This document shows positions 1-4,918 of a DNA stretch of 5,259 bases, piece by piece. The DNA is taken from positions 1 through 5,259 of the forward strand of contig JAGPDJ010000204.1 in NCBI GenBank assembly GCA_018057635.1, written 5' to 3'. The notes under the pieces are model-generated. The model searched no databases. It was not told where the DNA came from and was given only the letters and a program-made list of their open reading frames with translations. Within the stretch, counting starts at the first letter, position 1. Each line of letters begins with the position of its first letter. The translations under genes and the position numbers were made by a program. The stretch is from Ferruginibacter sp. (GTDB lineage: Bacteria > Bacteroidota > Bacteroidia > Chitinophagales > Chitinophagaceae).

Positions 1-23
1 CTGAGACCCAAAAAAGTATTTTC

Positions 24-551
24 ATGATTTCAATTATCAAAGCGACAGTTAACGACTATAAGCCAATTGTAGAAATTGGTAAAATTTCAGTGGAGGAATC
101 TCACAGAGAAAGCTGTTCAGCTAAAGAGATGAACGAGTATTTGGATAAACATTACAATAAAGAGGTGATCCAGGAAGAACTTAGGGATGAAAATAATATT
201 TATCACATTATATATTATAATGGTATTCCTGCCGGATTTTCCAAGATCATATTGAATGCCCCACATACAAATATTCAACAACTAAATATCACTAAATTAG
301 ACAGGATATATTTATTGAAAGAATACTTTAATCTTAAACTGGGCCTTCAGCTATTAAATTTCAATATTGAATTATCAAAAAGTAATCATCAAACAGGTAT
401 TTGGCTATTTACATGGGTTGGCAATAAAAGAGCCGTTGATTTCTATCTTAAAACATGATTTTCTATTGTAGGCAGCCATCAATTTAAAGTTACTGACACA
501 CATTACAATCTAAACCATCAGATGTTTCTCAATTATAATAATACGATATAA
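24..551 (+). pseudogene. GNAT-family N-acetyltransferase, interrupted by an in-frame TGA
   Basis: GNAT enzymes transfer an acetyl group from acetyl-CoA to an amine; the substrate cannot be told here. The reading frame starts MISIIKATVNDYKPIV and runs 144 codons to TGA at 456-458. The acetyl-CoA-binding helix region is around residues 92-120 (LDRIYLLKEY, then KLGLQLL), with a degenerate Q/RxxGxG/A loop keeping only the last Gly, G107. The C-terminal signature NKRAVDFYLKT (134-144) should be followed by GF. Here the Gly codon position is TGA and the next codon is Phe. The same frame continues FSIVGSHQFKVTDTHY and ends HQMFLNYNNTI at TAA 549-551, which gives the normal GNAT length of about 175 residues. 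A single GGA to TGA change explains this. No other lesion is visible, so the event looks recent. The 144-aa product would lack the last beta-strands and is probably inactive. The frame is open leftward to the window edge, but the ATG at 24 fits the family start. Confidence 0.85.
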
Positions 552-639
552 AGTAAACTTATCACTTAGGGCAGATCAGCCAGCAGTGCATTTCCAAGAT
601 CCAGTCCGTGTTTAATTCTGCCTGGCAGAAATAAAACAG

Positions 640-941
640 CTAATTTTTAATTGCAGTATTTGTAAATGAATCAACTAATTTTCTTTTAACAGGGTCGAAA
701 AGAAGCAGCTTGGTTACATTTTCCCGTATAACCTTGTTGTCTTCTATAATGCTTACTTTGATCTTTTCCACATAACTGGTTTCTGTAAAGTTAATAAGAT
801 TAAATCCAGGTGGTATCACCCTTACAGGTGGTTTTGAAGAAGAAACGGGTTCAAATATATTGAGCCGAATTGCATACCTGCAGACTTTATTATATTATCC
901 TTCTTTGTGCGGATGTGAATATTTCCTTTATTTAATAACAT
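640..941 (-). pseudogene. Probable frameshifted small gene of unknown family
   Basis: On the minus strand, 894 down to 640 is open for 84 codons before a TAG (640-642). It reads like protein, for example KPPVRVIPPGFNLINFTETS followed by VEKIKVSIIEDNKVIRENV and ending NTAIKN. It has no in-frame ATG and is closed upstream by a TAA (895-897). In the neighbouring frame an ATG at 939-941 opens 39 codons (MLLNKGNIHIRTKKDNIIKS, then AGMQFGSIYL) ending at 822-824. Adding one base to the short A run near 853-855 (T run on the coding strand) joins the two. The result is one ORF of about 100 residues through GSIYFEPVSSSKPP. I do not recognise the family. There is no signal peptide or membrane segment. 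The start would diverge from the WD40 gene. It may instead be a truncated 3' remnant of a longer gene, or a chance open frame. Confidence 0.42.
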
Positions 942-968
942 TTCTTAGTCCGGTTTATTAACTTACAT

Positions 969-1036
969 TTTCAAATGGCGTACAAAGTAACCCATGCCGT
1001 TATGATATTATTTATTTTGTAAGTAACCATTTGAAA
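969..1036. repeat. Inverted repeat in the WD40 gene upstream region
   Basis: The 10-base arm TTTCAAATGG (969-978) is matched by its reverse complement CCATTTGAAA (1027-1036), with 48 bases between them. An 8-base direct repeat AAGTAACC (985-992 and 1021-1028) lies within or overlapping it. The right arm ends 8 bases before the WD40 start codon and the left arm is 27 bases from the possible divergent start at 941. This could be a two-site operator. The spacer is long for a simple RNA hairpin. Confidence 0.4.
1013..1019 (+). promoter_or_regulatory. Possible -7 element of the WD40 gene
   Basis: TATTTTG resembles the Bacteroidota -7 element TAnnTTTG with one base fewer, and lies 25 bases before the ATG at 1045. 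There is no clear TTG at the -33 position. It sits inside the inverted repeat described above. The assignment is weak. Confidence 0.22.
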
Positions 1037-1044
1037 CAAAGATC

Positions 1045-1980
1045 ATGAAACAATTTTTCCTTCTCATAACATTGATAATACTCACACATAGTTTAGTAAA
1101 AAGCCAGCCTGGTGAACCTGCTAAAAGCTTTTCAGGTCACAAAGAACCAATATTAGGAATTGCTCAATCAGCAAACGGAAAATATATTCTTTCGGGAAGT
1201 GACGATAATCTTGGGTTTCTATGGAATGAAAATGGAGAAATCATTGATACGATAGATGTACATTTAAAAAGTGTGAATGATGTTGCTTTTTCGCCTGACA
1301 ATAACCGCTTTATAACTGCAGGTTCTGAAGGCTCATTTGTTATATGGAATATAGACGGCACAAAGGTTGCAACAGTTCCTGCCGACAAAGTATATGTAAA
1401 AACAATCACTTATTCAAATGACGGAAAATTCATTTTAAGCGGCGGTGGAGACAACACGGCAAAATTATGGACAGCTGATGGCAAACTGATCAGGATATTT
1501 AAAGGGCATTCCTGCACCATTTACCAGGCTTCCTTTTCACCGGATAATAAGTCTTTGATACTTGCAAGTTGCGACAATACTGCATCTGTATGGAACATAC
1601 AGGGAAAGAAATTAATGGTTCTGAAAAAACATGTAAGTGGAGTAAGTGCTGCAAGTTTTTCACCAGACGGCAAAAGCATATTAACAGCAAGTTTTGATAA
1701 AACTGCCATATTATGGAATTTACAGGGTAAACCAGTAATCACTTTAAAAGGTCATTCCGATGAAATTAACCAGGCTGAATTTTCTTCTGATGGTAATACT
1801 GTTTTAACAGCCAGTGAGGATGGCACTGCTATGTTGTGGAATACAAAAGGCAAATTAATAAAGGTATTCGGCGAAAAAAATACTGTTGATTACACAGCCG
1901 CAATATTTTCAAGTGATGGTGAATATGTAATTGTATCCTCAAAAGATTACAAAATAAACTTTTGGCACCTGCCAAACTAA
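1045..1980 (+). CDS. Exported seven-bladed WD40 beta-propeller protein
   Basis: Residues 1-21 form a signal peptide (MKQFFLLITLIILTHSLVKS, cleavage probably near SQ/PG), so the mature protein is periplasmic or secreted. There is no lipobox Cys. Seven WD40 repeats follow with a 41-residue period: about 28-68, 69-109, 110-150, 151-191, 192-232, 233-273 and 274-311. Each has a B-strand core like FSPDGKSILTAS, the BC-turn Asp in at least six of the seven (blade 2 has SEGS), and a closing Trp. That Trp is followed by N, T or H, never D. GH dipeptides remain in blades 1, 4 and 6. The N-terminal AKSFSGH strand probably closes blade 7, giving a complete propeller with no attached enzyme, kinase or caspase domain. 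Such propellers are binding scaffolds; the partner is unknown. The only cysteines of the mature protein (C157, C176) are both in blade 4. The gene stands alone, with gaps on both sides. Confidence 0.93.
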   Translation: MKQFFLLITLIILTHSLVKSQPGEPAKSFSGHKEPILGIAQSANGKYILSGSDDNLGFLWNENGEIIDTIDVHLKSVNDVAFSPDNNRFITAGSEGSFVIWNIDGTKVATVPADKVYVKTITYSNDGKFILSGGGDNTAKLWTADGKLIRIFKGHSCTIYQASFSPDNKSLILASCDNTASVWNIQGKKLMVLKKHVSGVSAASFSPDGKSILTASFDKTAILWNLQGKPVITLKGHSDEINQAEFSSDGNTVLTASEDGTAMLWNTKGKLIKVFGEKNTVDYTAAIFSSDGEYVIVSSKDYKINFWHLPN

Positions 1981-1985
1981 ACGCA

Positions 1986-2016
1986 TCAGATATTCCTTCT
2001 CTCTACTATTATCTGA
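1986..2016 (+). terminator. Weak hairpin just after the WD40 gene
   Basis: TCAGATA (1986-1992) is matched by TATCTGA (2010-2016), a 7-bp stem with a 17-base loop that starts 5 bases after the stop codon. No T run follows, so this is a poor intrinsic terminator and may be chance. Confidence 0.2.
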
Positions 2017-2128
2017 CAAATTTACAATGTTTACATTTAAAAAATCAGCAATTAATGTATTTTATCATCTTATGTGATTTATGCAACTTTATCCGGTGAT
2101 TGTGTAACGCTTTCTATTCAGGTTATTC

Positions 2129-2135
2129 TACTTTG
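2129..2135 (+). promoter_or_regulatory. Possible -7 element of the cupin gene
   Basis: TACTTTG lies 34 bases before the ATG at 2170 and resembles TAnnTTTG with one base fewer. The nearest upstream TTG (2100-2102, inside GATTGTGTAAC) is 26 bases away, longer than the usual spacing. Assignment is tentative. Confidence 0.25.
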
Positions 2136-2169
2136 AGTTAAAATTAAAAAACAATTTAAACTCACTTAA

Positions 2170-2568
2170 ATGAAAGGATTTAAAAGCAATATAGAAAAAG
2201 ATACTTTGGAGAACAATAACTTCCGAAAAGTTTTATATACAGGAAAACACCTGCAACTTGTACTGATGAGCCTGAAACCAGGGGAAGACATCGGAGCAGA
2301 AACGCATCCGGGTAATGACCAGTTTTTCAGGTTTGAAAGCGGCTCAGGAAAATGTATCATTGATGAGACAGAATACGCAGTAAAAGATGGTGATGTTGTT
2401 GTTATACCGGCAGGTGCAAAACACAATATCATAAACACAGATGCCAAAACAGATTTAAAAATGTATACTTTATATGGCCCGCCAAATCATAAAGACCATA
2501 TCAGCAGGGCTACAAAAGAAGATGCTGAAAAAATGAAAGAAGAATTTGATGGCAAGACTACAGAATAA
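2170..2568 (+). CDS. Single-domain cupin protein (cupin_2 type)
   Basis: This 132-residue protein is one small beta-barrel with both cupin motifs. Motif 1 is at 38-58 (G38, then E44-T-H46, Q51 and G58). Its first metal-ligand His is replaced by Glu and its usual Glu by Gln. Motif 2 is canonical at 74-89: G74, five residues, PAG (80-82), H85 and N89. E44, H46, Q51 and H85 are therefore the candidate metal ligands. The tail LYGPPNHKDH (101-110) followed by a charged helix is typical of small Bacteroidota cupins annotated as mannose-6-phosphate isomerase-like, but isomerase activity is not implied. The substrate is unknown. There is no signal peptide, so it is cytosolic. The ATG follows an A/T-rich leader without Shine-Dalgarno, as usual in the phylum. 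The gene is monocistronic by spacing. Domain assignment is firm; function is open. Confidence 0.93.
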   Translation: MKGFKSNIEKDTLENNNFRKVLYTGKHLQLVLMSLKPGEDIGAETHPGNDQFFRFESGSGKCIIDETEYAVKDGDVVVIPAGAKHNIINTDAKTDLKMYTLYGPPNHKDHISRATKEDAEKMKEEFDGKTTE

Positions 2569-2609
2569 ATTAACGCTGCCGGTTATAAATCAAATAAAAG
2601 AGGAATATG

Positions 2610-2629
2610 TTGCCTGGAAAACCAGGTAA
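2610..2629 (+). terminator. Hairpin downstream of the cupin gene
   Basis: TTGCCTGG (2610-2617), an AAAA loop and CCAGGTAA (2622-2629) form an 8-bp stem with one G-U pair, 41 bases after the cupin stop codon. The tight tetraloop stem suits a transcript end. The following sequence is AT-rich but lacks a clear T run, so it may be a 3' stabilising hairpin instead. Confidence 0.4.
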
Positions 2630-2810
2630 TATTTAGCATTTCAAAAAGTAGGTCTGCAATAAAGTTCCGTATACTTAACAGTTGAATCAGCTTTCCGGTG
2701 CGATATGCCGAAGGGAATAGCATGAAAAGAATTTTGAGCGTTGCATGCATATAACAAACAAATACTTAAAGCATTGCCGGTGTTCAATAATAATATACAG
2801 GCAAAATTTA

Positions 2811-2837
2811 TGTAACAAATTTACAGGATTGTGTAAC
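2811..2837. promoter_or_regulatory. Dyad and shared motif upstream of the 266-aa gene
   Basis: TGTAA-CAAAT-TTACA (2811-2825) is a 5-bp dyad with a 5-base centre, followed directly by GATTGTGTAAC (2827-2837). Two 11-mers from this site, ACAAATTTACA and GATTGTGTAAC, also occur upstream of the cupin gene (2016-2026 and 2098-2108). The dyad could bind a dimeric regulator; this is inference from sequence only. Confidence 0.35.
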
Positions 2838-2904
2838 ATTTATATTCTGAAACCTGCCAATCTTTACACTTTCAACGGAATTTAAATCATTATACAATAT
2901 TAAT

Positions 2905-3705
2905 ATGGAAACAATACAAAATCAATTGATCCCTTTACAGGAGAAAGTAGCAGCCGCATCTGTTAGCAATGAAATTCACCAGCATAACCCCGGTCTAAAG
3001 GCATTATTATCTATGCGTAACTGCCATATTACCCTTGAAAAGGAATATGAGCAATTACTTAACATTGAAGCAGAACTGGTGGCTGTAAACAAATCAGGTT
3101 TTATACAAATTACAACACATGGTAATGCCGATATGCAGGCAAACTGGATTGATCAGGATGATTTAATGAATGTGGCTATTACCAGCCTTAATAAATCACT
3201 GGAAGCAGAAAAAGATAAAATCGGGAAAAAGGAAGTTACCAATTTTACTGATCTATGGAATTCTTTGTCAGCTGATGTAAAAAAATTAAGAGAAAGCTCA
3301 AAAAAATCTGTAAGCCTGGGTTTTGAATTTTTGCCGGACTCATTTCATACAAATTGGAAAGACGAATTTGTTAACATACAAGTCCCGCTTACTGAGCAGC
3401 TAATTTCGCATGTTGAGACTTGCATAGTGCTTCTCAGGATGATTGAAAAATACAGCCCTGAAGAATTAGATGTTATTACAAAAATTGTAGTTGATAAAAT
3501 ACCATTGGATTTCACCTATTCAGAAGCATTAGTGTATGAGAAGGATTATTTTAAAGCATTGGTTGATTTTAAGCAGGAATTCAAAGAAGAAAAAAATCTT
3601 TGGGATAAGTTCCTGGATATATTAGCGGGCGGCACGCATCAGCAACCATCTGAACACGTGATGATGGAAAGATGGATTGAAGGCGAAAAAGGCGATTTAA
3701 CTTAA
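2905..3705 (+). CDS. Hypothetical helical protein, 266 aa
   Basis: I do not recognise a family. The start METIQNQLIPLQ is the first ATG after an A/T-rich leader. There is no signal peptide or membrane segment, so it is probably cytosolic. The sequence looks largely alpha-helical, with charged heptad-like stretches around 42-60 (LEKEYEQLLNIEAELVA), 92-132 (SLNKSLEAEKDKIGKK, then DVKKLRESSKK) and 208-238 (EALVYEKDYFKALVDFKQEF and beyond). These suggest coiled-coil or helical-bundle packing. A less helical part, FIQITTHGNADMQANW (66-81), interrupts the N-terminal half. It has two Cys (C40, C173) and no catalytic motif that I can name. It is followed by two more plus-strand genes of unknown function (gaps 140 and 81 bp), which may act with it. 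That it is a real gene is clear from its length, composition and lack of a competing frame. Confidence 0.82.
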   Translation: METIQNQLIPLQEKVAAASVSNEIHQHNPGLKALLSMRNCHITLEKEYEQLLNIEAELVAVNKSGFIQITTHGNADMQANWIDQDDLMNVAITSLNKSLEAEKDKIGKKEVTNFTDLWNSLSADVKKLRESSKKSVSLGFEFLPDSFHTNWKDEFVNIQVPLTEQLISHVETCIVLLRMIEKYSPEELDVITKIVVDKIPLDFTYSEALVYEKDYFKALVDFKQEFKEEKNLWDKFLDILAGGTHQQPSEHVMMERWIEGEKGDLT

Positions 3706-3766
3706 AAGTTAAAAAACAGAAATCAATAAATAGCATCTAAATAATCAATGTACTGATGAAAGTAGT

Positions 3767-3794
3767 TTGCTCAAATTTCCCTTCATACAGTTTC
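3767..3794 (+). promoter_or_regulatory. Possible promoter of the 64-aa gene
   Basis: TTG (3767-3769), 16 bases, then TACAGTTTC (3786-3794) loosely resembles the Bacteroidota -33/-7 pair and would leave a leader of about 50 bases. A very similar TACACTTTC occurs at 2865-2873 before the 266-aa gene. Tentative. Confidence 0.22.
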
Positions 3795-3845
3795 AAGATG
3801 ATTACAAAGAAAAGTATTTACTATAATAATTAAACCAATAATATA

Positions 3846-4040
3846 ATGCCAGCAAAAGCAAAGCCGATAAAGTCAGATGAGGAAGTACAACAAAACCTGG
3901 ATGAACATATTGACCAGGATTTTCCCGGTTTCCCCCATGCCCCTTCTGAGCGTAAACATATTACCCCTGTAACTCATTCAGAAAAACTAGTTGCCGGAGT
4001 AATAAAAAAACCAACAAATAAAGACAAAAACGCATCATAA
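3846..4040 (+). CDS. Small hypothetical protein with DFPGFPHAPSE motif, 64 aa
   Basis: A short, very polar protein with no signal peptide or hydrophobic core, so probably disordered for much of its length. The Lys-rich start (MPAKAKPIKS) leads into an acidic stretch (DEEVQQNLDEHIDQ, 11-24), then the Pro/Gly/aromatic motif DFPGFPHAPSE (25-35), then a Lys/Thr-rich tail. Short proteins with an acidic segment followed by a DxDFPGxPxxPS-like motif are, as far as I recall, common unannotated genes in Sphingobacteriales and Chitinophagales. Their function is not known to me. The start is the only ATG that fits. The gene lies between two other unknown genes on the same strand, 140 bp after the 266-aa gene and 81 bp before the 191-aa gene. 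Its recognisable motif makes it more likely real than its length alone would suggest. Confidence 0.75.
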   Translation: MPAKAKPIKSDEEVQQNLDEHIDQDFPGFPHAPSERKHITPVTHSEKLVAGVIKKPTNKDKNAS

Positions 4041-4121
4041 TATAAATTTCCAGCGAATAATATTGATGATTTCATTAATAGTATAAAGTAATTTCTCTTC
4101 TTTACTTAAAAAACATTTACC

Positions 4122-4697
4122 ATGCCGATACATCTTGCAGAAACAGTACAACAAAGCCTGGGCTATGCGCCTTTAAAAAAAATTGATCCCAATACACAGG
4201 AAGTAACAGTAAAAGATGGGGTACCAGATAAACATAGTTTTGCACAGGCAGCCATTCCATCTATTTTAACTGCGTTTTACAAATATATACAGACGGATGA
4301 AGGAGCTGCTTCTTTTTTACAAAACAAGTATCCCAATGAATGGGTGGACCATATTTTTGGAGATCAATCGCAGGAAGACATAGCATCCATTGCTACTTAT
4401 ACCAATGAACTAAAAGGCGACCCGGTTTTACTGATGAACCAGATAGCTGAAGAAGTGGTAACTGAAGTAAAAAAGTATTTGCAGGAAGAAGCCGATTTTA
4501 AGGATTTAAGGTTGTTTTTTAGTAATGAAAAAAACAATATCCTGTTGTACTTACCGGCGGAACTAAATATGGGTGGACTCCTTGATGATGAAACACTAGA
4601 CGATCAAACGAATAAAATGGAAGGGCCAATTTCCAGCCTCATACAAAATATTGGTACTGTATTTTCAACGCCTGATACTGTAAAAAAGGATCAATAA
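4122..4697 (+). CDS. Hypothetical protein, 191 aa
   Basis: No family recognised. There is no signal peptide or membrane helix, so it is probably cytosolic. The order along the chain is: N-terminal MPIHLAETVQQSLGYAPLKKIDP (1-23); a helical core around 38-80 with AIPSILTAFYKYIQTDEG and then DHIFG (76-80); a long helix around 100-125 (LLMNQIAEEVVTEVKKYLQE); and a C-terminal part with YLPAELNMGGLLDDETLDDQ (143-162), TNKMEGPISSLIQNIG and a charged tail. The AIPSILTAF...EGAASFL...IFG pattern loosely recalls the DUF937/YidB-like helical repeat, but I would not assign that from similarity by eye. It is the last of three consecutive plus-strand unknown genes. A 6-bp hairpin (AAGTAA/TTACTT) sits in the leader just before the start, perhaps by chance. 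Confidence 0.82.
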   Translation: MPIHLAETVQQSLGYAPLKKIDPNTQEVTVKDGVPDKHSFAQAAIPSILTAFYKYIQTDEGAASFLQNKYPNEWVDHIFGDQSQEDIASIATYTNELKGDPVLLMNQIAEEVVTEVKKYLQEEADFKDLRLFFSNEKNNILLYLPAELNMGGLLDDETLDDQTNKMEGPISSLIQNIGTVFSTPDTVKKDQ

Positions 4698-4767
4698 AAA
4701 AGTTTCATAAATGCAATTCGTCAACTTTGGCCAATAAGCAATATACCTGGTATTATTATACAGGGAC

Positions 4768-4783
4768 CAGTTATATATAACTG
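4768..4783. repeat. 16-bp perfect palindrome
   Basis: CAGTTATATATAACTG reads the same on both strands. It lies 71 bases after the 191-aa gene and 136 bases before the amylase gene. An adjoining shorter pair, CTGGT (4747-4751) and ACCAG (4766-4770), overlaps its left edge. It could be an operator for a dimeric regulator of the amylase gene; its AT-rich centre makes it a weak RNA terminator. Confidence 0.45.
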
Positions 4784-4836
4784 TCAGTTGCTACTGTATA
4801 TTTTCGTAAATTCATTGTTTAAATTACAAAAGGCAT

Positions 4837-4862
4837 TTGCTTACGTGAGAATTAATATTTTC
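4837..4862 (+). promoter_or_regulatory. Possible promoter of the GH13 gene
   Basis: TTG (4837-4839), 16 bases, then TATTTTC (4856-4862) loosely fits the Bacteroidota -33/-7 pair and leaves about 55 bases of leader before the ATG at 4919. The palindrome at 4768-4783 lies upstream of it. Tentative. Confidence 0.22.
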
Positions 4863-4865
4863 TCC

Positions 4866-4891
4866 GCCATTGCCAATCACGGAAATGGCAA
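4866..4891 (+). other. Two mutually exclusive hairpins in the GH13 leader
   Basis: The 3' arm AATGGCAA (4884-4891) can pair with GCCATT (4866-4871, loop 12) or, shifted, with TTGCCA (4870-4875, loop 10). Both stems are only 6 bp. They lie 27-53 bases before the start codon. Confidence 0.25.
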
Positions 4892-4918
4892 GCAATAAAG
4901 CTTTGATATACTACGAAA

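Larger units (their letters stand above)
552..1044. other. Gap of about 490 bp without an intact gene
   Basis: No plus-strand gene is visible between the broken acetyltransferase and the WD40 gene. The minus strand carries a probable decayed small gene (640-941, separate entry). Positions 942-1044 look like a regulatory region containing a 10-bp inverted repeat. I see nothing in 552-639 beyond ordinary AT-rich spacer. Confidence 0.6.
2569..2904. other. Gap of 336 bp without a convincing gene
   Basis: No plus-strand ORF of note occurs here. A 55-codon minus-strand frame (2583-2750) looks unconvincing. The stretch holds a hairpin after the cupin gene and, at its right end, motifs also found upstream of the cupin gene. 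An 8-base TGCATGCA palindrome (2742-2750 region) is probably chance. Confidence 0.6.

Noticed and set aside
456..458. TGA read as glycine (alternative genetic code) or selenocysteine in the GNAT gene
   Set aside because: Lineages with UGA=Gly use it often. The five complete intact genes in this window contain no in-frame TGA and use ordinary Gly codons. The residue expected here is Gly, not Cys/Sec.
1164..1742. Three minus-strand frames inside the WD40 gene
   Set aside because: Antisense shadows of the repeated WD40 coding sequence; their similar look (LLSGEK) reflects the repeated SPDGK/SPDNK codons on the other strand.
2166..2447. Minus-strand 93-codon frame over the cupin gene
   Set aside because: Antisense of a well-supported cupin with both motifs; no independent support.
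2583..2750. Minus-strand frame of 55 codons starting MHATLKILFMLF
   Set aside because: Short, with no recognisable motif and no leader or neighbour to support it; its hydrophobic composition is what AT-rich spacer gives by chance.
3696..3713. 8-base inverted repeat TTTAACTT/AAGTTAAA across the stop codon of the 266-aa gene
   Set aside because: All but one pair per arm is A-T, the loop would be only two bases, and no T run follows; unlikely to be a terminator.
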